Below, one piece after another: positions 47,965 through 57,512 of a DNA stretch of 64,000 bases. Under the pieces are notes generated by a model that made no database searches, was not told where the DNA came from, and was given only the letters and a program-made list of their open reading frames with translations. The DNA is from Alteromonas sp. KUL106. Lineage in GTDB: Bacteria; Pseudomonadota; Gammaproteobacteria; Enterobacterales; Alteromonadaceae. The stretch spans positions 62,001 through 126,000 of the forward strand of contig NZ_BLIG01000001.1 of the NCBI RefSeq assembly GCF_009811415.1, given 5' to 3'. The translations under genes and the position numbers were made by a program. Position 1 is the stretch's first letter, and the number at the start of each line of letters is the position of its first letter.

Positions 47965-49151
47965 TTCAATAATGTCAAATATGTAGACGCAATATGTTCG
48001 GCGGTATGCTCCCAAGTAAACTTGGATGAAATCGTTAGGCCTTTTTTTACTTTTTCATTGTAGAGCTGTTCGTCTGTAAGGAGGCTGCGTACAGCACTAC
48101 TCAACGCAAGAAAGTCCTCAGCTTTTGCGCTACAAACCGCATCTTGTCCAATTTCTATAAGCACGTCAGCTTCAGAAGTTACTACTGGTGTTCCAGAAGC
48201 CATTGATTGCACAAGAGGAAACCCAAAGCCTTCTTCGCGCGATGCAAAAATAAACACCTTTGAGGTTTGCATTGCTTGAATAAGCTCGTCTTCGGTAACC
48301 CAGCCTTTTATAACAATGTCATTTTCAATTCCCAATGCTCGAATGGTTTTGGAAATGATAGAGTCTTCCCCTCCAACAAACCCTAAAATAGTGAGGGGAT
48401 GTTCTTTCTGCAACTCTTTAGGTAACTGCGCCCATGCTTTTAACATGTTCTCTGGGTTCTTCTGATGACTGTCGCCGCCAAGCATGAGAACGCCGTTCTT
48501 CAAGATCGGGTTAGTAGGTGGCACAAAGCCTTTAGGAATACCATGGTAAACATAAGAAACTTTGCCCTTTAATGTTGGGAAAGTACTCGTGATATCGCCT
48601 ATCGAGTAATTTGAAATGGTCAAAATGTGATCAGAAAAAACCAAGCCTAACCTATACACTGCCCACAAATACGCCTTCTGTCTTAAAAAATAAAAATTCT
48701 CTTTTAAAGTTCTGCCTTTATAGTAGCGAAAAATATTAAGAGAATGCCACTCCATTAAATCATGAGTTGTAGTTATTTGTTTAACGCGAGACAGCAAACA
48801 AACCCTATTACCTGGCATATGAAAAAGGTTGATTTTGTATTTTTTTAGTTGCTTGGGTAACAACCACTGCTCCCAAAGTATCTCTGTCTCAGCATCGATA
48901 TTAACTAAAGTTACGTTCGGAAATTTGGAAAAACGACTTAAACGTTGCTCGTAGTGTGAAATCTCATCATTGTATTCAAACTGCCGATTAATAAAAAAGT
49001 AAAAATCGACATTTGGCATCACCTTTGGCAAACGCTGGCAAAGCATATATACATATTGAGGCATACCCCTTAGTGGGCGTAAAACAAATCGAGCATCAAT
49101 TCCTATTCTGTATCGCATAGAAGTAATTACTGGTTGTAGTTTGTCACCCAT
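47961..49151 (-). CDS. Family 4 glycosyltransferase (mannosyltransferase-like)
   Basis: The 396-residue GT-B enzyme has RIGIDARFVLRPLRGMPQYV at the start, a common opening of mannosyl/rhamnosyl-type transferases. NLFHMPGNRVCLLSRVKQI and TTHDLMEWHSL follow, then VYHGIPKGFVPP, GVLMLGGDSHQKNPENMLKA and FASREEGFGFPLVQSMASG near residue 308 (EG-7-E donor site). It adds one sugar to the repeat. It directly abuts the acyltransferase gene upstream and overlaps the pyruvyltransferase gene downstream. Confidence 0.92.
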   Translation of the reverse strand: MGDKLQPVITSMRYRIGIDARFVLRPLRGMPQYVYMLCQRLPKVMPNVDFYFFINRQFEYNDEISHYEQRLSRFSKFPNVTLVNIDAETEILWEQWLLPKQLKKYKINLFHMPGNRVCLLSRVKQITTTHDLMEWHSLNIFRYYKGRTLKENFYFLRQKAYLWAVYRLGLVFSDHILTISNYSIGDITSTFPTLKGKVSYVYHGIPKGFVPPTNPILKNGVLMLGGDSHQKNPENMLKAWAQLPKELQKEHPLTILGFVGGEDSIISKTIRALGIENDIVIKGWVTEDELIQAMQTSKVFIFASREEGFGFPLVQSMASGTPVVTSEADVLIEIGQDAVCSAKAEDFLALSSAVRSLLTDEQLYNEKVKKGLTISSKFTWEHTAEHIASTYLTLLK

Positions 49152-50213
49152 TCAAATCCCCTTACTAGCAAATTTACGTGAAATCAAACGACGTCCGGGG
49201 ACTTCAACAAGTTGGTAACACATTGTAGAAAAAATTAGGACTATTGCGATATAAGCGAAAATATTAAAAATAGAGGCATTCTGACTGTCTTCCATCAATA
49301 GCATAACAAACCAATTGAGTAAAAAGGTATGGCTTAAATAGACGGAGTAAGATATGTCGCCAAGCCATATAAAAGGTTTAAGCTCAAGCAGCCTGTGAAT
49401 TGGCCCTTTAGACAAAAGAAGCCCTAAAAGCATACAAAAGAATAACCCAGGCGCGTAAAAGTGATTGGCAGTAGTAGTTAGAATTAATCCATAGAAAGAC
49501 AAGAAGGAGATACAAAAAAGCCACTTACCAAAAGCAATTTCTTTATCTTTCAATCTGTAATGGATGATGTAAAGGCACATTCCGTTGAAGAAACCGAAAA
49601 CGCAACGAAGGAGTCCTAGGTCCCCAATATTATCCCCTAATGAACGAGCTCCAATTACCGTGTAGGCAATCGCGGTGATGCCTAGCGAAACTAACAGAGC
49701 AATAACAGCATAGCGTCGGAACTTTGCAATAAAACCAGCAGTAAATGCAAAAGCCAAATAAGCACAAAACTCTCCGCTGATAGTCCATGACGGAGTATTC
49801 CACATTGACCAAAAATCGGAGCTGATAAACCAAAGATCTAAAAGCATAAGTTTGATGAAGAAGCTTTCTGCGGTAAATGCTCCTTCGGGTACTACTCTAT
49901 TTGTTAAATACAAGGCAAGAGGAATGCTGAGGTAGCTCAAAAGAACAAAAACGTGAAGTGGATAAATTCTTGCTATGCGCTTAATTATAAAAACTTTTTT
50001 AGCCTGCCAAGTGTCATTACTCGAAAAGTGTTTCATATAGTTAAAAGAAATAATGAAACCGCTCAGTAGAAAAAAGAAATCTACCGCTAAATAGCCCTTC
50101 TCAAAGAATATACTAATAAACTGCGGTACATCGTATGCTACCAACCAATGCTTTATATGATAAAGAACGACAAAGAATGCAGCGATTCCTCTTATTGAAG
50201 TAAGGTAATTCAT
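49152..50213 (-). CDS. Acyltransferase 3 family membrane protein
   Basis: The 353-residue protein has about ten membrane segments. It opens with LTSIRGIAAFFVVLYHIKHW (conserved R and H), then FEKGYLAVDFFFLLSGFIIS and IKRIARIYPLHVFVLLSYLS, and the central WSMWNTPSWTISGEFCAYLA. It probably O-acylates a lipid-linked sugar or the polymer. The gene abuts both neighbours with no spacing. It is the second acyltransferase-3 gene of the locus, the other being at 37320. Confidence 0.92.
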   Translation of the reverse strand: MNYLTSIRGIAAFFVVLYHIKHWLVAYDVPQFISIFFEKGYLAVDFFFLLSGFIISFNYMKHFSSNDTWQAKKVFIIKRIARIYPLHVFVLLSYLSIPLALYLTNRVVPEGAFTAESFFIKLMLLDLWFISSDFWSMWNTPSWTISGEFCAYLAFAFTAGFIAKFRRYAVIALLVSLGITAIAYTVIGARSLGDNIGDLGLLRCVFGFFNGMCLYIIHYRLKDKEIAFGKWLFCISFLSFYGLILTTTANHFYAPGLFFCMLLGLLLSKGPIHRLLELKPFIWLGDISYSVYLSHTFLLNWFVMLLMEDSQNASIFNIFAYIAIVLIFSTMCYQLVEVPGRRLISRKFASKGI

Positions 50214-51479
50214 TTATGACTCTTCTACTGTACTTAGAGCTAGAGAGACTCCATATAGATAATAGATCCATGGATAAAATGCTACGCCAATGAAGAGACC
50301 ACCGACACAATAAATAATTAAAGAATGGCTTAATGCACCGCCAATGACCCCAACTTCTCCACCCAACCGCTTAATAGTCCTTCTGTTGAGCAAAATTGTA
50401 TGCAATAAAATTGACAGAAACAGAAATAGTCCCCCGTAACCGGTCTCGCCAAGCACTTCGAAGAATATATTGTGAAATGCTTTACCGCCTCTTTGTTTTA
50501 TTTCTATTTCGTCACCTTGCTGATAGTGGTGCAAAATTCCAGCATTTGCATTGTAGCTGTAAAAGCCGCCCCCAAAAAAAGGCCTATGAGAAACATAGTC
50601 TAATGTCCACCTCCACACTACAATTCGACCTATCGCTGACTTTTCAGATGTTGTAGCATCTTCGATAGAAGACATGCGGTAAAACCAAGACTTGGGCGCA
50701 ACTGTATAAATAAGCAAAGGAATCATACATATAGCCAGAAACACTTTAAAATTTATCTTGTGCTTTTTCAGAAGTAATCCTATATACGCTGCCAACGCTA
50801 CTAGACCCGTTCTAGCTTGAGTTCCAACAACCGTGAGTAAAGATAGAGCAGAGTAAGCTAAAGACAGCCAGCGAAAAGCACTCCATGACTGTGCAATTTT
50901 TGAGGATGACTTTAAGGCAACAAACAAAGGTATAAGGCAGACTGCTAGCGATGCCAGTGTTGAACCTTCTGAATACATAAACCCACCGATTCCGATAAGT
51001 GAAACCCCGTAACCTCCCCCCCCTAACAAGGTTTTTATCCCAGCCATAAAAAGGAATAACCCAAAAGAAGCAACACATATCCAAAGAAACATCTCGACAT
51101 GAGCTCTTTTAGTTAATGTAAAAGGAATAAAGTAAGCAAAAATAAGTGTTTTTATCACAAAGTCGTACTTAATCCAGACGACGTTTTGATATTCACCGAG
51201 AAATGAAGCTATCGTTACCCAAACCATAAAACCTATCATAATAAAGTGATATGTTTTACTTTTGGGAACACGCAGCTTATTAAAATTAAAAATTAAAACT
51301 AAAAAGAATAATGCCGTAGTAATTAAAGAAAGTGGCTGCCCAGCCAAGAAGGCAAAAGAAGTATTCTGAGGTTTAACAAGGTTTATCCACACCGCCATAC
51401 AAGCAGCTACATGCGGCCGAGTAAAAGAATAGAACATCAGAGCCAATAAAATTAAGCTCATGAAAATATCTGTAACCAT
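50214..51479 (-). CDS. Exosortase A-associated O-glycosylation ligase / polymerase-like protein
   Basis: The 421-residue protein has about ten membrane segments and a large periplasmic loop near residues 265-340 containing RPFFGGGFYSYNANAGILHH and GGKAFHNIFFEVLGETGYGG. The HN-x-x-x-E-x-L-G-E-x-G pattern is typical of the O-antigen ligase/Wzy superfamily. N-terminal RPHVAACMAVWINLVKPQNT matches the exosortase-associated ligase family (TIGR03097-like). It may polymerise the repeat or attach glycan to sorted proteins. Its ATG overlaps the stop of a 54-residue upstream gene (TAATG). Confidence 0.9.
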   Translation of the reverse strand: MVTDIFMSLILLALMFYSFTRPHVAACMAVWINLVKPQNTSFAFLAGQPLSLITTALFFLVLIFNFNKLRVPKSKTYHFIMIGFMVWVTIASFLGEYQNVVWIKYDFVIKTLIFAYFIPFTLTKRAHVEMFLWICVASFGLFLFMAGIKTLLGGGGYGVSLIGIGGFMYSEGSTLASLAVCLIPLFVALKSSSKIAQSWSAFRWLSLAYSALSLLTVVGTQARTGLVALAAYIGLLLKKHKINFKVFLAICMIPLLIYTVAPKSWFYRMSSIEDATTSEKSAIGRIVVWRWTLDYVSHRPFFGGGFYSYNANAGILHHYQQGDEIEIKQRGGKAFHNIFFEVLGETGYGGLFLFLSILLHTILLNRRTIKRLGGEVGVIGGALSHSLIIYCVGGLFIGVAFYPWIYYLYGVSLALSTVEES

Positions 51480-51643
51480 TAAATAGTCTCTTTTCTACTT
51501 CTTAATGTCATTTCTGCTTTGTTTTTTGCTACTTTTTTGTCGACACTATTTTTATTGGTTTTCTTTTCTAATTTAATATAGAAGATGATTATCATCATCA
51601 TTACGAAGAAATGTATTAAGGTTGCGAGACTATCAACGCCCAT
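51479..51643 (-). CDS. Small single-span membrane protein upstream of the O-ligase gene
   Basis: A 54-residue product: a short N-terminus (MGVDSLATLIHFF), one very hydrophobic span with MMMIIIFYI, then a basic tail rich in lysine and arginine. It starts with ATG at 51643 behind a GAGG ribosome site six bases upstream, and its TAA overlaps the O-ligase ATG (TAATG), which argues for real translation and coupling. The positive-inside rule places the tail in the cytoplasm. I do not recognise a family; it may be a small partner of the ligase/polymerase. Confidence 0.65.
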   Translation of the reverse strand: MGVDSLATLIHFFVMMMIIIFYIKLEKKTNKNSVDKKVAKNKAEMTLRSRKETI

Positions 51644-51834
51644 TCAGTGACCTCAGAAGTTTACATTTTTGAAAAGGCTAAACAATAAATATCGAAACAG
51701 TCGTTCAACTTTTATCGATAAGATAACACTTTGAAGTGGCAATATAAAAGATATTTAAAGAAGCAATTTCACTGGTAGTATAAAGTTACTATCATGATTA
51801 ATCATATTTGCAAAGTTTGAGATCTATCGCCTTT

Positions 51835-52947
51835 ATGAATCACGTTCTTAAAAAGCTTTGGATAGTGGCTTTTATCACATTGTTTACCTCGTACTCCCCT
51901 TGCTTTTCGCTAGAGTTGATAGTGACTAATACTCAAGAGCTTAAAAATGCTGTTCATATTGCAAACAATGATAAAAGTGGAAACGTAATAGAGATATTAG
52001 TTGATGACGGCGTGTATAAAAATTCATCAAACATAACAATTTCACGAGATAACATCACCATTCGCTCTATTTCAAATAATCCAGCGCACGTTGTACTTAG
52101 CGGTTCAGGAATGGAGAAGAAAAGCCCCGTTGAAGTTATATTTGATATAAGTGCAAGCAATGTTACGCTTTCAGGTATCACCCTAAGAAACGTTTCTCAT
52201 CACCTAATTCAAGTACGTGCAGAGAAAGGCGTCGATTTTTTTTTATTAGACAACTGCATCCTCGAGGACTCGTATCAGCAACAACTCAAAGTGTCCGGAA
52301 AAGACAACGGTGAGTATTCAGACTTTGGTGTAATCAAAAACAGTCGCTTTGAATACACCGCTGGTGTTGCACCAAACTATTATGTTGGTGGTATAGATGC
52401 ACATAGGGCACGAGGTTGGATAGTGTCTAACAATATATTTTTAAATATCGCAAGCCCCGCTGAAAAGGTTGCTGAGCACGCTATTCATTTTTGGAAGCAT
52501 TCATTTGATAATATTGTTATCAATAACGTTATTATCAACTCCGACAGAGGGATAGGTTTTGGTTTAGGGAATAATAAAAATCAGTCAAAGGGCGGGATCA
52601 TAGCTTTTAATACAATATCACATGATAACCCCGACCATACTTTTGCAGATGTAGGTATTAGCTTAGAGAGCAGTCCACAGACCATCGTTAGAGACAATCA
52701 GATTTACCTAAATTCAAACTATCCGAATGCTATTGAATACCGCTTTCCTAATACGCAAAGTGTTATTATAAAAAATAATATTACTAACAAATCAATTGTC
52801 GCCAGAGATGGTGCAGATGGAATAACACTCGCTAATAAATCTGCAGGTACCTTTGAGTACTATTGGAACTCCATATTATTCTACTTTAATCAAGCAATTC
52901 TCTTCGTCAATAGTCAATCATCTAAATTTATAGATGAGGTAAAATAG
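51835..52947 (+). CDS. Secreted right-handed beta-helix protein, possible polysaccharide lyase
   Basis: About 370 residues with a signal peptide (WIVAFITLFTSYSPCFS) and repeats of the parallel beta-helix type: NITISRDNITIRSIS, VTLSGITLRNVSHHLIQVRA, FGVIKNSRFEYTAG, WIVSNNIFLNIA, NIVINNVIINSDRG and TIVRDNQIYLNSN. The opening (QELKNAVHIAN, then DDGVYKNSS) is like chondroitinase-B/alginate-lyase-type helices. It may cut or bind the exopolysaccharide outside the cell. I start at ATG 51835 because the signal peptide begins there; the frame opens at TTG 51808. Its 3' end overlaps the exosortase gene by 20 bases in convergent orientation. Confidence 0.75.
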   Translation: MNHVLKKLWIVAFITLFTSYSPCFSLELIVTNTQELKNAVHIANNDKSGNVIEILVDDGVYKNSSNITISRDNITIRSISNNPAHVVLSGSGMEKKSPVEVIFDISASNVTLSGITLRNVSHHLIQVRAEKGVDFFLLDNCILEDSYQQQLKVSGKDNGEYSDFGVIKNSRFEYTAGVAPNYYVGGIDAHRARGWIVSNNIFLNIASPAEKVAEHAIHFWKHSFDNIVINNVIINSDRGIGFGLGNNKNQSKGGIIAFNTISHDNPDHTFADVGISLESSPQTIVRDNQIYLNSNYPNAIEYRFPNTQSVIIKNNITNKSIVARDGADGITLANKSAGTFEYYWNSILFYFNQAILFVNSQSSKFIDEVK

Positions 52948-54409
52948 CAGAAAGACTGTCACTTATATCTGAAACATCATGTCCATTTGCTGCAAGGATC
53001 CATAGTCTTCCACCTCTGGAACTTCCAAATAGCACATTTCTAACCTGGTATATTTTGGCATTAACCGCGCTGGTAAATAGCGCATCGTCAACTTCATAGA
53101 ACCTTATGATACTGAGTTTATTACCACTTGACGATACAACATGATAGACAGATAGGTGTAAACCGTTTGTTGTTATACTTCTAGTGTGACTAAGCGAAAA
53201 TCGTTCAGGGTCGAATAGCCTGTGCAGATCGCTTACTAGTTCATTATGTTGTTCGCTAAACCAAGCATTATAAACCTTAACGTTGCAACCCCGATATTTA
53301 AGAAAGCCAAACTCTTCTGAATCCGGGTCTACCACAATGGGTTGCCAATCCGTTGTTTGGCAATTGTCGTCCCAATCATAAGCCAGGGTAGAGAGACGCG
53401 GTTCAAAATGAGAGTTGCTAATATTTGAAATATTTACGATCCATGCAAAAAAGCTTGCAAAAACAGCGATTGAACTGATAATAGCAGGAATGCTCACCGA
53501 GGTTGTTGCATTTTTCGGTCCGATTTTACAAGGTTCATACGGTGATTGCCGAATAAATTCACCGATCCCCAACAAACACAGAATTACGAAAGCAAAGAAG
53601 AACCAACCATAGATAAGATGATCTGCGCCAGCCGCATGCTCCATGTCTGTCAAATATGCGATAAGAATAATGCCATACACTCGAACAATATTCGCCAATA
53701 CGGGGAATATTAATGATATAGCAACGAAGATAGCTCTACGCTTCACTGACACTAGGTTCAAGTAAGCATACAAACTACCTATAACAAAGCTTGCAATAAA
53801 AAAGCTGACGCCGGAACAGGCCTCGGCAACCAAAAAACGCCCTTGAGGTATTTCTATATACAAACCGCTTCTAAAAAGTGGCACACCCGTTAAGCGTAAT
53901 AGCGCAACAGAACCATCTGCCGCAATTTCCTGCAGATAGGGAATAAGTTGCTCGCCCACTGGAATACTAAAAAGCATGAATACAAGCGGGAATAGAATTG
54001 TTTTAGCTGCTGCCGTACCAATTACTAGCCAAATAAGTGCAGGTAGAAGCGTGAAAGTTGCAGCATGTAAAAACAGTTGGATATCGCCAGCAACACCAAT
54101 TACATAAAGCAGTAAGGCGGGAATTATTACGATAAGCGCTAACGGACTTGTTTGTATCGGTTTACTGAGAAGCTCAAAGCGCTTTAAGTAAATAAGGTAA
54201 AAAGCACCAGGTACAATAAAAAAGCCATGGTTGAATATCTCGTTCCCGTACCAAATTTCAACTACGGTGGTAAGCCCCTGCCAGCAAAATACCAACCACA
54301 AACCAAACAGAGCAAGGCTTGAAATATAAAACACTTTATTATTGGCAAATGAAAAACCCGCTAAGCTTTGCTTCATCTCATCTTGCGTTTCTTCATTGTT
54401 CATCTGCAA
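52928..54409 (-). CDS. xrtA: Exosortase A with C-terminal EpsI-like domain
   Basis: The 493-residue protein has about eight membrane segments in its first 290 residues with the exosortase active site: Cys198 in VAEACSGVSF, Arg243 in LANIVRVYGI and His264 in GADHLIYGWFF. From about residue 300 a further membrane segment leads into a periplasmic domain of about 170 residues resembling EpsI (DWQPIVVDPD, VKVYNAWFSEQ, NGLHLSVYHVVSS), a fusion common in XrtA proteins. It cuts PEP-CTERM tails and probably transfers the protein to an acceptor in the envelope. The substrate in this window is the protein at 21909. The gene belongs to the minus-strand trio with the deacetylase and sugar transferase. Confidence 0.95.
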   Translation of the reverse strand: MQMNNEETQDEMKQSLAGFSFANNKVFYISSLALFGLWLVFCWQGLTTVVEIWYGNEIFNHGFFIVPGAFYLIYLKRFELLSKPIQTSPLALIVIIPALLLYVIGVAGDIQLFLHAATFTLLPALIWLVIGTAAAKTILFPLVFMLFSIPVGEQLIPYLQEIAADGSVALLRLTGVPLFRSGLYIEIPQGRFLVAEACSGVSFFIASFVIGSLYAYLNLVSVKRRAIFVAISLIFPVLANIVRVYGIILIAYLTDMEHAAGADHLIYGWFFFAFVILCLLGIGEFIRQSPYEPCKIGPKNATTSVSIPAIISSIAVFASFFAWIVNISNISNSHFEPRLSTLAYDWDDNCQTTDWQPIVVDPDSEEFGFLKYRGCNVKVYNAWFSEQHNELVSDLHRLFDPERFSLSHTRSITTNGLHLSVYHVVSSSGNKLSIIRFYEVDDALFTSAVNAKIYQVRNVLFGSSRGGRLWILAANGHDVSDISDSLSAILPHL

Positions 54410-54444
54410 CTCCCTGCCCTTTTATTCTTATAAATTTTAAAGGC

Positions 54445-55284
54445 TTACTTTATTTCATAAGCTTCGCACATGCTTACCCAATTGAAATCTTTAAGCAGCT
54501 TATCTACCTTCCCTTCCATTCTTGAAAGGTTGATGTAGTGACGAACCTTAGATTTCCAGGGCGCCGCTGAAAACTTCGGTTGCTCGGCATCGATTTCCCA
54601 TGGATGAAAATAGAAACTGTATGGCGCGCTTTCAGATTGCATGAACTCAGTTATACGGCGTCTAGATAACCAATAAGGATAAAGACGGAAGTAGCCGCCA
54701 CCACCTATCCCAATATTAGTTCCTTTCTTGCGAACTGTAGGAATCGGAATCTCTATCAGGCCATTGTCACGCTCGTACTTGAAGCGCGGCCACTCTGGAA
54801 CACCATAGATATCGTGGTTGATTGGATAAGTACTAGACGAATAAACGAAGCCAAGATCTTTTAAAATATCATAAGCCCATGTGTTCGAATCGTTAATAGA
54901 GAAACTCGGCGCTCTATAACCTTTTAAACCCACACCGCCTATATCTTCAAGAATATCTTTACTTTGCTTAATATCGTTGTAAAGCTCTTGCTCGGTCATT
55001 GTGGTTGCGCGTTGATGCGCTAATCCATGACTCGCCAGCTCATGACCTTCGCTTACTATTCTTTTTATTACATCTGGACAGCGCTGCGCCACCCAGCCAA
55101 GTGTAAAAAATGTCGATTTAACATTATTAGCAGCAAACAAATCTAATAAGCGGTTAGTGTTGTCGCCAACACGAAGACTAATACTATCCCAATCTTTCTT
55201 ATCAACTACCCCTTCAAAGGCAGAAACTTGAAAATAGTCTTCCACATCTACTGTCATAGCATTAAGACGATTATCTAATTTCAT
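54445..55284 (-). CDS. XrtA system polysaccharide deacetylase
   Basis: The 279-residue NodB-fold enzyme opens with MTVDVEDYFQVSAFE (acidic metal and catalytic residues), then FFTLGWVAQRCPDVIKRIV, HELASHGLAHQRATT (metal histidines near residue 95) and GYRAPSFSINDSNTWAYDIL. This is the deacetylase of exosortase A loci (TIGR03006-like), which removes acetyl groups from amino sugars of the exopolysaccharide. It starts two bases after the sugar-transferase stop and lies 35 bases before the exosortase gene, so the three are cotranscribed. Confidence 0.94.
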   Translation of the reverse strand: MKLDNRLNAMTVDVEDYFQVSAFEGVVDKKDWDSISLRVGDNTNRLLDLFAANNVKSTFFTLGWVAQRCPDVIKRIVSEGHELASHGLAHQRATTMTEQELYNDIKQSKDILEDIGGVGLKGYRAPSFSINDSNTWAYDILKDLGFVYSSSTYPINHDIYGVPEWPRFKYERDNGLIEIPIPTVRKKGTNIGIGGGGYFRLYPYWLSRRRITEFMQSESAPYSFYFHPWEIDAEQPKFSAAPWKSKVRHYINLSRMEGKVDKLLKDFNWVSMCEAYEIK

Positions 55285-55286
55285 AA

Positions 55287-56699
55287 TTATCGCCCTTTAC
55301 CAAACAGCACAACTTCAACAGTGCGAATTAAAATAAGAATATCTAACAGTAAGCTTTGGTGTTTTACGTAATAAAGATCGAACTTAAGCTTTTCCATTGA
55401 ATCTTCAACGCTTGCGCCATAGGGGTAATTGAGTTGGGCCCAACCGGCTAAACCTGGCTTAACATTATGACGCTGATTGTAATACGGCACTTCGCGTACA
55501 AGCTGCTCAACAAATTGCGGTCTCTCTGGACGCGGCCCGATAAACGCCATTTCACCTTTAAACACATTTAAAAGCTGTGGTAATTCGTCAACACGGTATT
55601 TTCTAATGAAGTGGCCAATGCGGGTAACACGATCATCATTTTTACTCGCCCACTTAGCCCCATCTTTCTCTGCGTCAGGTCGCATACTTCTAAATTTAAT
55701 AATCTTGAAAAGCTTACCGTTCAACCCAACCCGTTCTTGTTTATAAAAGACCGACACGCCCGTTCTTCTACCATCATCTAGATAGATTATTAATGCTGTT
55801 GTGAGCATTATTGGCCAGACAAAGAGAAAGATGAAAAAAGCCAATATGGCGTTAAGCGTATAGTCTAGCGCGTCTCGCAGGTAGTTTTGACTTTGAAAAC
55901 CGTTGGAATAGATAACCCAACTCGGGTACATTAGATTGACTACTATCTGCCCTGTTTCGCGCTCCATGAAGTCCAAAAGCTCAGTGACTTCAATCCCTCT
56001 AAGTCTACAGTCAAAAAGTACTTCTACGGGTAAAGTGCCTCTTCTTTGATCACAAGCGATAACGATTTCTTCAATTTCATTATCTGCAATAAACTGCTGA
56101 AAACTCTCGTCTACTTTAAGATGAATAATCTTCTCTTTTCGAATTCCGTCTTCGCGATTGTCTCCAGGAATTGGGATGAACCCGACAAGCTCAAAACCAA
56201 TTCTATCTACATCTCTTCGCATACGCTTTTCAATGATTGAAGCTCTTTCCCCTGCCCCCAGAACCAAAATGCGCACTTTTCCAAGGCCCAGTAGGCCTAA
56301 CCTATTTGTGAAATACCTAAAAACCACTAGAGTAATAATTATCGAGCACACCGAGGCAGGTAAGAAATAAGAGTCCATGACTAAATCGTCGAAAAAAGCA
56401 CGGCTCAATACTTCTACTAGAAAATAGCTAAGACCCACGCTTACAAAAATTCGGCGAATAATTCCACGAAAAGTTTCTCGTAATTTGGCTTCATATAAGC
56501 CAACTGACAATGAACAAAGCAATATAGAAACAGTGAGCATTCCCACGTTGATTACGAGTTTTTCAACGGAAACGTTAGGCGACATTCCGATCTGCGTGAG
56601 AATAAAATGAGAAATATAGCCCATGTAAGCTATGAGCAACGCTTCTGTAATTACTAGTATATTTGAGCGTTTATTTTGATTGCGCTTGTTTACTGCCAC
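55287..56699 (-). CDS. XrtA system initiating sugar phosphotransferase (polyprenyl glycosylphosphotransferase)
   Basis: The 470-residue protein has four to five N-terminal membrane segments, a CoA-binding-like domain near residues 140-250 (VRILVLGAGERASIIEK), one more span (residues 285-310) and the catalytic sugar-transferase domain: LFKIIKFRSMRPDAE, RVTRIGHFIRKYRVDELPQL, GEMAFIGPRPERPQF and KPGLAGWAQLNYPYGAS. It puts the first sugar phosphate on undecaprenyl phosphate. The type matches exosortase A loci (TIGR03013-like). The start is GTG at 56699. It heads the minus-strand exosortase operon and is divergent from the export-lipoprotein gene. Confidence 0.95.
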   Translation of the reverse strand: MAVNKRNQNKRSNILVITEALLIAYMGYISHFILTQIGMSPNVSVEKLVINVGMLTVSILLCSLSVGLYEAKLRETFRGIIRRIFVSVGLSYFLVEVLSRAFFDDLVMDSYFLPASVCSIIITLVVFRYFTNRLGLLGLGKVRILVLGAGERASIIEKRMRRDVDRIGFELVGFIPIPGDNREDGIRKEKIIHLKVDESFQQFIADNEIEEIVIACDQRRGTLPVEVLFDCRLRGIEVTELLDFMERETGQIVVNLMYPSWVIYSNGFQSQNYLRDALDYTLNAILAFFIFLFVWPIMLTTALIIYLDDGRRTGVSVFYKQERVGLNGKLFKIIKFRSMRPDAEKDGAKWASKNDDRVTRIGHFIRKYRVDELPQLLNVFKGEMAFIGPRPERPQFVEQLVREVPYYNQRHNVKPGLAGWAQLNYPYGASVEDSMEKLKFDLYYVKHQSLLLDILILIRTVEVVLFGKGR

Positions 56700-56848
56700 C
56701 CCTGGCCCCCTAAAACTGCGGCGTATTTCCCATCATAAAGGGATTTATTCCAATAGACTACAATTGATATTGGCATTATAGTGACATTTCCCGTAGGGTA
56801 AACGACAAAAGTCATATATTAACCATAATGAGTGTAGGATGATCTCTT

Positions 56849-57481
56849 ATGTTCCGCTTTAGAACGCTAATGACATGCTGTGCCCCCATTTTATTTATTG
56901 GTCTTAATGGTTGTAGTAATACAACGGCATTGCCCGAGGCAACCACCCGACCTTCTCTAACTACCGACGTAAATGATTACCAATACCTGATAGGTCCGGG
57001 GGATTCGTTAACTATTTTTGTGTGGCGTAACCCAGAAGTGTCGGGCAATTTCATTGTTCGACCCGATGGCAAGGTTACTACCTCATTGGTTGAAGACATT
57101 GATGTAGCAGGTCGCACGCCTACGATGCTTGCCAGAGAGATTGAAGAGCAACTTTCTACTTACATAAACAACCCAAGAGTTACAGTAAGCGTGAATAACT
57201 TCACAGGTCCTTTGAGTGAACAGGTACGCGTTATTGGTGAAGCCACAAACCCTAGCGCGGTAAGTTATTCTGAGCACATGACACTGCTTGACTTAATGAT
57301 AGCCGTTGGCGGGCTTACTGAGTTTGCAGATGGAAACAATGCAAAGCTCGTGAGGGTTGTGAACGGTAAGCAAAAAACCTTCGAAATTAATATAGATGAT
57401 CTGATTAGAGATGGCGATATCTCAGAAAACGTTGATATGTTGCCTGGTGATATCGTGATTATCCCAGAAGCTTGGTTCTAG
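56849..57481 (+). CDS. XrtA system polysaccharide export lipoprotein (Wza-like)
   Basis: The 210-residue protein has a lipoprotein signal (GLNGC, Cys22), the poly-export domain (YLIGPGDSLTIFVWRNPEVS near residue 48, then FIVRPDGKVTTSLVEDIDVA) and a SLBB-type domain (VRVIGEATNPSAVSY, LLDLMIAVGGLTEFAD). It is a short outer-membrane export protein of the kind found in exosortase A loci (TIGR03027-like) and should form or gate the export channel. It is the first gene of the plus-strand export operon; the chain-length determinant follows after 31 bases. Confidence 0.94.
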   Translation: MFRFRTLMTCCAPILFIGLNGCSNTTALPEATTRPSLTTDVNDYQYLIGPGDSLTIFVWRNPEVSGNFIVRPDGKVTTSLVEDIDVAGRTPTMLAREIEEQLSTYINNPRVTVSVNNFTGPLSEQVRVIGEATNPSAVSYSEHMTLLDLMIAVGGLTEFADGNNAKLVRVVNGKQKTFEINIDDLIRDGDISENVDMLPGDIVIIPEAWF

Positions 57482-57512
57482 TTATTAAGCAGTAAACGGA
57501 ACAAATAATAAA

